Shown here one piece after another: positions 49,683 to 58,358 of a DNA stretch of 64,000 bases; positions within the stretch are counted from its first letter, which is position 1, and each line of letters begins with the position of its first letter. The stretch lies in the NCBI GenBank assembly GCA_002424815.1, contig DILB01000023.1, forward strand, positions 1-64,000, in the 5' to 3' direction. Origin of the DNA: Caryophanales bacterium UBA5603 (GTDB lineage: Bacteria > Bacillota_I > Bacilli_A > Izemoplasmatales > Hujiaoplasmataceae). The notes beneath the pieces were generated by a model, which was not told where the DNA came from, ran no database searches, and was given only the letters and a program-made list of their open reading frames with translations. The position numbers and the translations under genes were made by a program.

Positions 49683-51575
49683 TTATTTTCCAATCGCCCA
49701 AGATAATTGTCTTGGATCAGCGCCACCTATCAGTTGATTGGATTCCTTATCTTTAATTATTGCACACACCCCGCCAAACTCTGGATCCCATTGTTCTTTC
49801 ATTTCGACGATATATCCCATTGCTTCTAATGCTTGTTTATGGGTTTGATACAGCGATTTTTCTATACGAATGGTCCCTGGATAGTATCCATGAGGCGCAA
49901 AGGAGTCGGGCCAATTTAACGACCTAAATCTTGGTGCCTCAATTGCTTCTTGTATATCCATTTCAAAAACAACATGATTTAAAAACACTTGAACCAATGC
50001 TTGAACTTGCATATCTCCACCCGGGGTCCCAAATGTCATGTAAAACTCTCCATTTTTAAAAACCATACTTGCATTGGGCGTAATCGTTGGCCGTTTTCCT
50101 GGTTCTAATGAACTTGGGTGACTCTCGTCTAATCTAAATTGAGTCATACGAATTCCTAGTGTTAAACCCGTGCCATCGACCATTGGAGACTCCGGAAAGT
50201 CACTAGGCGTCATCGATACCGCATTTCCTAAGCCATCGATAATTGAAATATAACTCGTATCTTTTCCAATCGTTATTTCTTCTTTGGTATTCAAATATTT
50301 TCTCACATCAACGCCGCTGACCGTTTTTATCCCAAGGAACGTTTGAAAATCATAGGGATCTCCAAAGGGTGCCATTTGTCCAAATGCTTGGTTTTCTGTA
50401 ATCAAGGTTCTTCGAATAGCTGCATAATTTGGACTCAATAATCCTTCAATCGGTACATCGACAAAAGCAGGATCCCCAAAATAAGCTTCCTTATCTGCCA
50501 TTGCAAGTTCGATGGCTTGTGTGACTGTATGAATATATTGCGGAGAATTGTGTCCCATGGATTTCAAATCGATTCCTTCTAAGATTTGCATAATCATTGG
50601 CAAGACAGCACCTTGGCTCCAGGTTCCATTGGCGAAAAATGTGTATTCATTGAAGTGACCCAGAAGCGGTTCTTCCCAACCGCCTTGATAGTTTGCTAAA
50701 TCTTCTTTAGTGATTAATCCACCTTTTTCTTCATGAAGCGCAACAATCTTATCAGCAATTTCACCCTTATAAAAATAATCTCTTACTGCTTCTAAAGCTT
50801 GATTTCTTGTAGCTCCTTCTAATAAAGCTTTTTGTTCTACTTGACTCATCGCTTCAAATGTATCCGCAAGGTCAGGAAATGTGAATCGGTCTTTATGGTT
50901 CAACGGTCTCCACCAGTCCCCTTTTAAATAGACACGAGCATTATACGGCATTATAATGCTAAATCCTATGCGTTCGAACACAGAAAAATTTAAATCATGC
51001 AACATCATAGAATGGATTGGAAATCCTTCTCTTGCAATCTCGATTGCATAACTTGAAACTTCAGTAAAACTCATTGTTCCATAGTCTTGTAATAAGGCAA
51101 TAATCATATCAGGACTTGCTGGAAGCAATTGCGCTAAGATATTTAACTTAGGAACTGTATCATATCCTTCATCTTTAAATAGTTCGATGGTTGCTTTTTG
51201 TGGAGCGGTACCGGCGCCAATATAACTTTTCACTGTTTGCGTTTTAGCATCATAAATCATCAACGGACTTACGCCGGGAAAACTTGCGGCTTGAGGAATG
51301 GTAACGTTTAAAACAAGCAGCGCTGCAGCAGCTGCATCAAATGCATTTCCTCCATTATCCATGACATCAATAGCCGTTTCTGTTGCCCAAGGGGTTCCAG
51401 TGGATGCCATATGATTTGAACTCACTACAGAAGTTCTACTGACGTGATAGGGATCATCAAATTCCATCAAGTCTCTAGGTCCTTTAGGAAGCATTGCATA
51501 CGTAATACCAAATAAAACAACTGAAGCTAATAGAACTATCCCTGCTATTTTAGTGGTCTTTAATAATATCTTCAT
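49683..51575 (-). CDS. ggt: Gamma-glutamyltransferase
   Basis: The 630-residue exported enzyme has one N-terminal hydrophobic helix (about 8-27). ETAIDVMDNGGNAFDAAAA near residue 67 starts the catalytic domain. DTSYISIIDGLGNAVSMT near residue 440 holds the Thr that becomes the N-terminal nucleophile after self-cleavage. PTITPNASMVFKNGEFYMTFGTPGGDMQ near 510 supplies the oxyanion glycines. It would hydrolyse or transfer gamma-glutamyl groups outside the cell. AGGAG precedes the ATG at 51575. Confidence 0.92.
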   Translation of the reverse strand: MKILLKTTKIAGIVLLASVVLFGITYAMLPKGPRDLMEFDDPYHVSRTSVVSSNHMASTGTPWATETAIDVMDNGGNAFDAAAAALLVLNVTIPQAASFPGVSPLMIYDAKTQTVKSYIGAGTAPQKATIELFKDEGYDTVPKLNILAQLLPASPDMIIALLQDYGTMSFTEVSSYAIEIAREGFPIHSMMLHDLNFSVFERIGFSIIMPYNARVYLKGDWWRPLNHKDRFTFPDLADTFEAMSQVEQKALLEGATRNQALEAVRDYFYKGEIADKIVALHEEKGGLITKEDLANYQGGWEEPLLGHFNEYTFFANGTWSQGAVLPMIMQILEGIDLKSMGHNSPQYIHTVTQAIELAMADKEAYFGDPAFVDVPIEGLLSPNYAAIRRTLITENQAFGQMAPFGDPYDFQTFLGIKTVSGVDVRKYLNTKEEITIGKDTSYISIIDGLGNAVSMTPSDFPESPMVDGTGLTLGIRMTQFRLDESHPSSLEPGKRPTITPNASMVFKNGEFYMTFGTPGGDMQVQALVQVFLNHVVFEMDIQEAIEAPRFRSLNWPDSFAPHGYYPGTIRIEKSLYQTHKQALEAMGYIVEMKEQWDPEFGGVCAIIKDKESNQLIGGADPRQLSWAIGK

Positions 51576-51998
51576 ATTTTTCTCCTGACATTTTATGTAA
51601 TAACACATTTGAAATTGGAATAAAAAAAGGACTATTTGATTATTGAATTACTTTTTTAGTTATTGTTTGGATGAAGCAATATCATCATCTCTAAAATCAA
51701 TCAATGAAATATATTGTTCTATTACTATGCAGTAATCCTATAAGAAATAAAATTATCCTTTAATCTCCCATTTAATTTTCCTTCAATGTATTTATTGTAA
51801 TTATACCAAAATAAAAAAAGATTTGTAAATCTTTTATATCTTTTAAATATCATTGTTTTGAACTACACATCTTAAAGTAAATTAACACCAACCGCATTAA
51901 TGATTTGTGCAAAAGGTTATTCTCCAAAATAGTGCGCTAGCAAACACATCGGTTGAAAATTAACTTACACAGTTTTTTGTTATTTATGAAAATACAAA
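51576..51998. other. Intergenic stretch between ggt and the AbrB/RelE pair
   Basis: This 423-base AT-rich stretch has no convincing gene on either strand. It should hold the ggt promoter, but no clear -35/-10 pair stands out. The one visible structure is the weak hairpin at 51808-51836. Confidence 0.6.
51808..51836 (-). terminator. Possible weak terminator after the RelE-type gene
   Basis: AAAAGATTT and AAATCTTTT with a very short loop, followed on the minus strand by TTTTATTTT. The stem is A/T-rich, so efficiency is uncertain. Confidence 0.45.
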
Positions 51999-52265
51999 CT
52001 ATAGTTTATTTAAAATATCATGGTGGCCAATATCTATCAATAATATCAAATTCTCATTTTGATATGTCCAAATGACTCTTATTGACATATTGATGCTAGA
52101 CTCAAATAGAATCTCACTACCATTAATCTTTTTCGTTCTAAGACTTGGGTGCCTGTGATTCTCTATAAATAAAGATAACTTATTGTAGAATAATTTTTTT
52201 TCTTGATCTTGTAACTTAGAAAAAGACTTCTTAAACCTGGTTGAAAATAATATATCGTATGTCAT
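51999..52265 (-). CDS. RelE/ParE-superfamily toxin
   Basis: The 88-residue basic protein has YDILFSTRFKKSFSKLQ at the N-terminus and a late RVIWTYQNENLILLIDIGHHDIL, the pattern of RelE/YoeB/mRNA-interferase-like toxins. It would cleave mRNA at the ribosome when the antitoxin is lost. Its ATG overlaps the antitoxin stop by 4 bases, the standard antitoxin-first layout. Confidence 0.85.
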   Translation of the reverse strand: MTYDILFSTRFKKSFSKLQDQEKKLFYNKLSLFIENHRHPSLRTKKINGSEILFESSINMSIRVIWTYQNENLILLIDIGHHDILNKL

Positions 52266-52558
52266 TTTTGGGGTTCTTTGTCTTTCTCATCATCTTCATT
52301 TGCTTCTTCTAAGTAGTTGATAGCTTCCTCTACAGATTTAAAAGGGCCAACATTGAACTTTGAAGGTTCCTCATTGATTCTCATCACAGTTTCTTCTAAT
52401 TTTTGGATGTATGATTTCGAATATACTGCGACTGGTTCAATCACAATAACACCATTTTTTATAGAAATCTCAAGCTGGTCTTTTTCTTGAAGATTTAACT
52501 GATGAATGATTTCTTTGGGTATCGTGATTTGAGATTTTTTTCTCAACTCAATAATCAT
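52262..52558 (-). CDS. AbrB/MazE-type antitoxin
   Basis: The 98-residue protein has an N-terminal SpoVT/AbrB swapped-hairpin DNA-binding domain (LRKKSQITIPKEIIHQLNL, residues 4-22, then DQLEISIKNGVIVIEP) and an acidic C-terminal tail rich in Glu and Asp for toxin binding. GAGGTG precedes the ATG at 52558; a GTG 9 bases earlier is possible. It should neutralise the RelE-type toxin and repress the operon. Confidence 0.87.
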   Translation of the reverse strand: MIIELRKKSQITIPKEIIHQLNLQEKDQLEISIKNGVIVIEPVAVYSKSYIQKLEETVMRINEEPSKFNVGPFKSVEEAINYLEEANEDDEKDKEPQK

Positions 52559-52898
52559 TATATTCACCTCTTTCTTATTTTCTTATTTTCTTACTTTCCA
52601 ACTATATTATATCATCTAATGGATAGCTATGCAATATTTTCAAAAAATCTAATGTAATTGACTTCCTATAGAAAATATATAGCATATACCAATTTATCAA
52701 CTATATTGACGAGTACGTCATCTCTACAACGAAAAACATCCACATCCTTCTTTACGATATTTTACACCTTCAGAATTTGAGTTTACGCCTATTTAAAGCA
52801 AAAAAAAGACCATCAGTTTTGATGGATTTTCTCTTTAAAAGGGGCAACTGTCGAAAATGACTGTCGTATTTTCCTTTTATAGCCCAGTTGAATAGATC
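52559..52898. other. Intergenic stretch upstream of the AbrB/RelE pair
   Basis: Apart from the terminator at 52799-52825 and the upstream region of the antitoxin gene, I see no gene or clear promoter in these 340 bases. Confidence 0.55.
52799..52825 (-). terminator. Terminator after the small lipoprotein gene
   Basis: On the minus strand CCATCA and TGATGG with an AAAC loop are followed by TCTTTTTTTT. Confidence 0.75.
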
Positions 52899-53366
52899 CT
52901 ATTCGCCCCTATGGCAACTAGAGTATTCGATTTTAAGTTCATCTAGGAAATTACAACTCAAAATATTGTATTTTTGATGAAAATCAATTATGTCGTAATA
53001 TTGCTTATTAAAAAATACAACATACATATATCTCGTTTTATCACCTAAATTGCATCTACAATTATCTTCTACTGAAAATCCATATAATGGAAAAATCATA
53101 TTATCCGGTACATCTCTGGATAGAATCGAGTAATATGTTGACTCATATATGACTTTCCAATCAATTTCATCAACATTCACAGCTTCAGTCTCCAAACCTT
53201 CTGCAATGTCCCACTGTGATGGATTTGAAATGGGTTGTTGTACTGTCACTAGAGGTACCAAACTATAGTTTTCATCACCAACTAAAAACGTCTCTGAATT
53301 ATTATCAAAGCAACTTGATAAGATTAACGTAATTATTAATAAAATTATAATTTTTAGTTTCTTCAT
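52899..53366 (-). CDS. Small lipoprotein, unknown
   Basis: The 155-residue protein has a lipoprotein signal: Lys-Lys, a hydrophobic core rich in Ile and Leu, then LILSSC, with the lipid Cys near residue 19. The mature part is acidic and carries four cysteines (two in DNCRCN, two near the C-terminus), perhaps disulphide-bonded. No family recognised. The ATG at 53366 with GAAGTGAT upstream is preferred over a TTG six codons earlier. Confidence 0.65.
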   Translation of the reverse strand: MKKLKIIILLIITLILSSCFDNNSETFLVGDENYSLVPLVTVQQPISNPSQWDIAEGLETEAVNVDEIDWKVIYESTYYSILSRDVPDNMIFPLYGFSVEDNCRCNLGDKTRYMYVVFFNKQYYDIIDFHQKYNILSCNFLDELKIEYSSCHRGE

Positions 53367-53610
53367 ATTATCACTTCTTTTCAATTTACTAATTCGAAGA
53401 TAAATCTAGTTCATTAAAAATATTATATACAGTTGAGTAAACCGAGTTATCTTCATATACACTTCTAAAAATAACCAAACATATCTACGAAATGCTTAAC
53501 TTAGCTGTCCCTCATATAGATTTTGATATGTATATAATATCATAGAAAATTTGAAATGAGAATAATTCTTCTAATATAATCAAATGATTCATAATTGATA
53601 TAATTGCCAA

Positions 53611-53917
53611 CTATTGTTGATAGTCTTTTCCATCAAAGGCAATAGATACCATGAATGTCATGTGTTCATCGTCATCTATGATTGTAGGGGTATTGGGCAA
53701 AATTAACTGATGAAGCGTTTCAATTTCAGTTCTTATATTAGCATTATCCTGTTTTCGACATTAATGAAAACAAATACTTCTTTCTTTTCATAAACCCCCT
53801 TGGCATAAAACACATCATATCCCGCATGAGGATATCCCAAAACTTCCAATAATATGAAGTTTGTGTATGGCAAAGAAAACGACTCAATTGTTTCTCCCCA
53901 TTTATCTAGTTGTTTAA
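53611..53917 (-). pseudogene. Decayed gene with a frameshift, no start
   Basis: On the minus strand one frame reads from just after the Fic stop through KWGETIESFSLPYTNFILLEV, GYPHAGYDVFYAKGVYEKKEVFVFINVEN and then stops. The next frame continues with NIRTEIETLHQLILPNTP and DDDEHMTFMVSIAFDGKDYQQ to a TAG at 53611. The two halves join at about 53755 with a one-base shift, and there is no usable start codon or ribosome site. It looks like the C-terminal remnant of an unrecognised protein. The rest of 53367-53610 shows no gene. Confidence 0.5.
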
Positions 53918-54607
53918 TTATTTTGCCTTATGATAATTGTATTCATACTGATTGACATCATAATTTTTAATCATGTTGTATTTAGATGAACTGGGTCCTA
54001 AATGCTTACGATCAACGGCGTCTAATAAAATATTTTGCAAATAATGATATTCAGCGTATTCGTTAAGGGATGCCATAACAAGTGCATTTCTAAAGTACTT
54101 TGCATTTTTTGCAATAATATCGACATCGAATATATATCCATTTTGTTTTAAAAACAATAGTCCAAACGCCGATATAACCCTTGTGTTCCCTTCCCTAAAT
54201 GGGTGTATTTGCCAAATCTTTGCAATCATTCTTGTAAATAGATGCATAAATTCTTCTTTGGAAAGGTTTTTCCATTTTTGCTTGAAATATGTGGTAGTTA
54301 CTTTTTCTAGTTCCTTATTAATTTGATTATAACTCGTGTACTCGACACTTAATCCATTCAAAATAGGTTCGTTTTTGAATATATTAATAGTTCTATTCTG
54401 TCCTGCCCATTCATATACATTTGAAAATAACGTCTTATGGATTTGAAAAATATCTTTAACATCAATAATCTTCATATCGGTTTTAAGAATTGTAATCAAC
54501 CCAAGTGTCGTCATACGATTTTCAAATTCATCCAATAAATTTCTCACTTTGATATTTGCTTTATTAATTAGAACCTCTGAATCTGTATATAAATAAGGGT
54601 CTTTCAT
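53918..54607 (-). CDS. Fic/DOC-family protein, probable toxin
   Basis: The 229-residue protein has an intact Fic motif HPFREGNTR (about residues 135-143), with catalytic His and the anion-binding Gly-Asn-x-Arg. Around it are the usual helices, including VYEWAGQNRTINIFKNE near 65-81 (beta-hairpin flap). Fic enzymes transfer AMP or another nucleotide-derived group to a protein Ser, Thr or Tyr. I see no clear inhibitory S/TxxxE(G/N) helix. Its start overlaps the upstream RelB/DinJ-type gene by 4 bases, so that protein is the likely antitoxin. The C-terminal part is unusual and of unknown role. Confidence 0.88.
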   Translation of the reverse strand: MKDPYLYTDSEVLINKANIKVRNLLDEFENRMTTLGLITILKTDMKIIDVKDIFQIHKTLFSNVYEWAGQNRTINIFKNEPILNGLSVEYTSYNQINKELEKVTTTYFKQKWKNLSKEEFMHLFTRMIAKIWQIHPFREGNTRVISAFGLLFLKQNGYIFDVDIIAKNAKYFRNALVMASLNEYAEYHYLQNILLDAVDRKHLGPSSSKYNMIKNYDVNQYEYNYHKAK

Positions 54608-54924
54608 GATAAGTTTCTTCCCAAAGCGAAAACTGTAGTTTCATAATCAATCACATCTTGAGCATACAAACCAAGTATCTTAGTGGCATATGCGTCGACT
54701 TCCTTTCCGCCAGTTTGATTAAGTGCATGAGCTAACATCTCAATTTCCTTTTGTTTTTTCTGATTTGGCAATACGATTTGAAATGGTATTCCACGATTCA
54801 ACTCGATTTGTTTTAAATACATATTGATTGCATATGACAAAGTAACACCCAAACCATTTAAAATAATCTCAACTGATTCCTTAAGATCATCAGATACTCT
54901 TACGTGTATAACTTCGTTTCTCAT
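54604..54924 (-). CDS. RelB/DinJ-family antitoxin paired with Fic
   Basis: The 106-residue protein has an N-terminal ribbon-helix-helix region, VIHVRVSDDLKESVEIILNG then LGVTLSYAINMYLKQIELNRGIPF, typical of RelB/DinJ. The C-terminal extension (about 50-106) is longer than in usual partners of RelE-type toxins and ends YETTVFALGRNLS. GGGTGAT precedes the ATG at 54924. It should repress its own operon and hold the Fic protein inactive. Confidence 0.85.
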   Translation of the reverse strand: MRNEVIHVRVSDDLKESVEIILNGLGVTLSYAINMYLKQIELNRGIPFQIVLPNQKKQKEIEMLAHALNQTGGKEVDAYATKILGLYAQDVIDYETTVFALGRNLS

Positions 54925-54980
54925 GTTTATCACCCGAAGTAATTGTATCACATTTGATACACTTTTACAAGTTTCTTAAA

Positions 54981-55003
54981 TAAAAAAACTCCTATTAGGA
55001 GTC
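54981..55003 (-). terminator. Terminator of the tmRNA gene
   Basis: On the minus strand GACTCCTAATAGGAGT is followed by TTTTTTTATTT. Confidence 0.88.
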
Positions 55004-55016
55004 TTCGAATTATCAA

Positions 55017-55360
55017 TGGTGGAGCTGGGGGGATTTGAACCCCCGTCCAAAATAGCCGATCATTTGGTTTTCTACATGCTTAGTTCTCTGTTCTTTCTCA
55101 TTACCTAGCTGCCAGAGCACTCACTACTAGATAACCAGCCTTATTATTTTCACGAACAAGCCTAAGGCGGTGACTTGTTTTGCTATCCTGCTGACTGAAG
55201 TTCGCTTAAGCCCGCAGGCTGGCTAAAGGGAACTCGCTACTTCTTCTTAAGCAGCGTAAGCGTAATTTTGGTTTCCAGTTATGTTTACTGGGTGCACTTT
55301 AGATATGCCGATCGCATGCTTACCAAACTCGAACCATCCTGTCGAATCCAGAACAGCCCC
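55017..55360 (-). ncRNA. ssrA: tmRNA (SsrA)
   Basis: On the minus strand the gene starts GGGGCTGTTCTGGATTCGAC and ends with the tRNA-like AGCTCCACCA, with GGTTCAAATCC-type T-arm sequence near the 3' end. The tag reading frame ends in ...NQNYAYAA and a TAA at 55247-55249. The resume codon is probably 3-5 codons before GNQ but cannot be set exactly by eye. The gene is about 344 bases. It rescues stalled ribosomes with SmpB, encoded just upstream. A TATAAT at 55371-55376 could provide its own promoter. Confidence 0.95.
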
Positions 55361-55386
55361 ATATTAACTCATTATAATGAGTCGTA

Positions 55387-55842
55387 TTAATTAATCTTTC
55401 CAAAATCCTTCATTGCTTTTTGAATATGTCGTTTTTGATCTTCCTCCTTGGCACTCTCACGTTTGTCATATTGTTTTTTCCCTTTGCATAAAGCGATTTC
55501 AACTTTGCACAAAGCTTCTTTCAAATAGACTTTTGTTGGAATTAATGTCATTCCTTCTTGCTTTAGTTTCAGTTCCAATTTAAGAATTTCACGTTTCTCC
55601 ATTAATAATTTTCGTTCTCTGGCTTCTTCATGATTAAAAAGATTCCCATAAGGATATTTTGAAATGTTCATGTTTATCACATATAGTTCATAATTTTTAA
55701 TTCGACAGAAAGAATCGCTTATAGCAACTTTTCCTAAACGAACTGACTTGATTTCTGTTCCGGTCAAAACGATTCCACATTCGAAAGTGTCCAAAATGAA
55801 ATAATCGTGTGACACTTTCTTGTTATTGGCGATTATTTTCAT
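55387..55842 (-). CDS. smpB: SsrA-binding protein SmpB
   Basis: The 151-residue protein shows ANNKKVSHDYFILDTFECGIVLTGTEIKSVR at the start and a basic tail beginning KGKKQYDKRESAKEEDQKR, all SmpB marks. It binds tmRNA and fills the decoding site. GGAGAT precedes the ATG, 17 bases after rnr. Confidence 0.97.
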   Translation of the reverse strand: MKIIANNKKVSHDYFILDTFECGIVLTGTEIKSVRLGKVAISDSFCRIKNYELYVINMNISKYPYGNLFNHEEARERKLLMEKREILKLELKLKQEGMTLIPTKVYLKEALCKVEIALCKGKKQYDKRESAKEEDQKRHIQKAMKDFGKIN

Positions 55843-55859
55843 TTTATCTCCTTTCTGAA

Positions 55860-57950
55860 TTAGACTAATTCGAAATCAACTTGTCCTTTTAAGGGGTTGA
55901 CCCCTAAAAGTTTGACTTTGACAAGCATACCGATGGTATATTCTTTTCGAGTTGTAATACCTAAATATAACATTTTTGCTTCAATAAATTCAATAGCTTC
56001 TTTAAATGTTGAAATGTGGACTAAACCTTCCACGGTGTTTGGCAATTCGATAAACATTCCAAAACGAGTCAAAGTGGATATGACCCCTTCAAAAACATCG
56101 CCTTCTTTGCCCATCATAAATTCTGCCTTTTTCATATCGAGAACTTCGCGTTCAGCCAACATAGCTTGACGTTCAGCTTTTGAAGTTTGAGTCGCAATTT
56201 CAGGAATTAAATCCGTAAAATGACGAAGGGTCTTAGGATCTGTTTTTTGATTGAATAAGTATGTGCGTATCAAACGATGGACGGTTGTATCCGGATATCG
56301 ACGAATGGGAGAAGTAAAATGGGTATAATCGTCAAATGCAAGTCCGTAGTGTCCTAAATTCAATTCAGAATATTTCGCTTTTGCCATTGAACGGAGCATC
56401 ATCATATTGATGACTTTTTCATATTTAGTATCTTCAACTTTTAAAAGTAAATTTTGTAACTGCTTTTGTGTGACCACTTTAGGTAATTTGATGGGATATC
56501 CGATTTCTTTTGCAAAGGTAAATAATCCTTCCAGTTTATCGGGATCAGGTGTTTCATGAATCCGGTAAATGAAGGGCAGTTCTGCTTCATGGAAATGATT
56601 GGCAACCGTTTGGTTGGCCATTAACATAAACTCTTCAATAATTCCCTCTGAGATGCCTCGATCTTTGATGATGATGTCAATGACTTTCCCATGATCATCA
56701 AATAAAATCTTCGGTTCAATTGTCTCAAAATTAATCGATCCATTTTTGCATCGATTAATGTTCAATACCTTCGAAAGTTCATGCATTAAAAAGATTGTTT
56801 CCACAAGTTCAGGGTACTGTTTGGCGACAGTTTCGTCTTTTGCAAGAATAGCATTAACTTTTTTGTAAGTCATCTGCGCAAAGGAATGAATAACTGAAGG
56901 TTCTAGCCGATGAGACAAGACTTCACCTTGTTTATCAATCTCCATAAAACAAGAAATCGTTAAGCGGTCAACTTTGGGATTCAATGAACAAATTCCATTG
57001 GATAGTTCTCTTGGAAGCATAGGAATGACCCGATCAGCCAAATAAACTGAAGTTCCCCTTTTAAGGGCTTCTTTATCGAGTTCCGTGCCTTCTATAACAT
57101 AATAACTAACATCGGCGATGTGAACACCGAGTTCATAATTCCCTTGAGCATTCATTTTTAGCGAGATGGCATCGTCAATATCTTTCGTATCATCACCATC
57201 AATCGTAAAGATTAATTGGTTACGAAGATCTATTCTTCCGATTAAATCTGTAAGAAGGACATGATCGGGTATTTTTTTGATTTCTGATTTTACGTTTTCG
57301 GGAAATCCAACTTGCAAATCGTGACTTGCAATAACCTCAAGAATTTCGATGCCGGGATCACTCGCATGTCCTAATACTTCAATGATTTCGCAATCAAAAA
57401 TCTTGTTGGGTGAGTAACGAATAATTTTCGCTTTCACAATTGTATGATCGACAAGACTGCCTCTCAATGAGGGTTTAACTTTGAAAAGATAATCTTCACT
57501 GAGATCTTTTGGAAAGATCGCTCCTTGGAAGTATTCTCCAACAATCATTTCTAAAGCCCGTTTCAAAACACGAATAATGACACCCTCAAAGCGATTGCCT
57601 TCAGAGCGTTTTGTGATTCGAACTAAACAAGTATCTTTATGACTGGCATCACCAATGGAACTACGAGGAATAAAGATATCTGGTAAAGGATTTTCACCTT
57701 CTCTTAAGATAAAACCAAACCCTTGACGTTTTAAATCAAGCGTTCCCCGAACAATTCCAAGTTTTTCAGCAGGAAGAATTTTGTCGCGCTTATTGGTGCC
57801 AATGATTCCTTCATACTCAAGTTCATTAACAATTTTAAGAAAAGCAGTGAAATCTTTCGAATCCTTGATTTTCAAGGCCGAGGCCATTTCACGAATATCC
57901 AGCGGCTGGTAACCATCCGAGTGGATCAAAGCTAATACTTTGTCTTTCAA
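55860..57950 (-). CDS. rnr: Ribonuclease R
   Basis: The 696-residue 3'-5' exoribonuclease has an N-terminal helix-turn-helix, two cold-shock domains (near 68-200), and the RNB catalytic domain with FTIDGDDTKDIDDAISL near 250. A C-terminal S1 domain begins near 620 (GDVFEGVISTLTRFGMFIEL). It degrades structured RNA and messages released by tmRNA. The start is a TTG at 57950, fixed by the family N-terminus (MKDKVLALI) with AAGGGG upstream. Confidence 0.95.
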   Translation of the reverse strand: MKDKVLALIHSDGYQPLDIREMASALKIKDSKDFTAFLKIVNELEYEGIIGTNKRDKILPAEKLGIVRGTLDLKRQGFGFILREGENPLPDIFIPRSSIGDASHKDTCLVRITKRSEGNRFEGVIIRVLKRALEMIVGEYFQGAIFPKDLSEDYLFKVKPSLRGSLVDHTIVKAKIIRYSPNKIFDCEIIEVLGHASDPGIEILEVIASHDLQVGFPENVKSEIKKIPDHVLLTDLIGRIDLRNQLIFTIDGDDTKDIDDAISLKMNAQGNYELGVHIADVSYYVIEGTELDKEALKRGTSVYLADRVIPMLPRELSNGICSLNPKVDRLTISCFMEIDKQGEVLSHRLEPSVIHSFAQMTYKKVNAILAKDETVAKQYPELVETIFLMHELSKVLNINRCKNGSINFETIEPKILFDDHGKVIDIIIKDRGISEGIIEEFMLMANQTVANHFHEAELPFIYRIHETPDPDKLEGLFTFAKEIGYPIKLPKVVTQKQLQNLLLKVEDTKYEKVINMMMLRSMAKAKYSELNLGHYGLAFDDYTHFTSPIRRYPDTTVHRLIRTYLFNQKTDPKTLRHFTDLIPEIATQTSKAERQAMLAEREVLDMKKAEFMMGKEGDVFEGVISTLTRFGMFIELPNTVEGLVHISTFKEAIEFIEAKMLYLGITTRKEYTIGMLVKVKLLGVNPLKGQVDFELV

Positions 57951-58006
57951 GGCTCTCAGCCCCTTTCTTTAAGAATAAGGAAAAAAAAAGAACACGGCGA
58001 AGTGTT

Positions 58007-58228
58007 CTAAAGGACTAGTGCCAAAATCGTTACGAGGGCAAAGATTACGCTCATTCCCAACGTTAGCCGATTCATGAACAATTCCGGTCCGCGTTGTTTC
58101 TGATTTTTGAACAACTCCGACTTCTCACCGGAGAACGTATTTTTGACATCGTCCTTTGATTCTTGCAACATCACCAATGCGATTAACAAAACGCTGATGA
58201 AGAGTAATAACCAGTCTAAGAATCCCAT
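58007..58228 (-). CDS. secG: Preprotein translocase subunit SecG
   Basis: The 73-residue protein has two membrane helices. FLDWLLLFISVLLIALVMLQESK is the first and RLTLGMSVIFALVTILALVL the second, with a basic linker between. GGAGG lies 6 bases before the ATG at 58228. It heads the secG-rnr-smpB-ssrA group. Confidence 0.9.
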   Translation of the reverse strand: MGFLDWLLLFISVLLIALVMLQESKDDVKNTFSGEKSELFKNQKQRGPELFMNRLTLGMSVIFALVTILALVL

Positions 58229-58297
58229 GTGTTTCCTCCTAAGATAGATACCCAGTAAATCGATAGATTTAAGAGGCATTATGCTTCGCACTTATTA

Positions 58298-58306
58298 ATT
58301 ATACCA
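58298..58306 (-). promoter_or_regulatory. Extended -10 promoter of secG-rnr-smpB
   Basis: On the minus strand TGGTATAAT (TGn plus a perfect TATAAT) lies directly after the eno terminator, about 65 bases before secG. Confidence 0.5.
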
Positions 58307-58336
58307 TAAAAAAAAGCTTTTGGAATACCCAAAAGC
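58307..58336 (-). terminator. Terminator of the eno transcript
   Basis: On the minus strand GCTTTTGG and CCAAAAGC with a 5-base loop are followed by TTTTTTTT. Confidence 0.88.
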
Positions 58337-58358
58337 ATCTTTTTTATTCGTGGATGAA

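Noticed and set aside
52681..52760. Short inverted repeat TGACGAGTACGTCA as an operator of the AbrB/RelE pair
   Set aside because: The arms are only 4-5 bases and it lies more than 130 bases upstream without a visible promoter.
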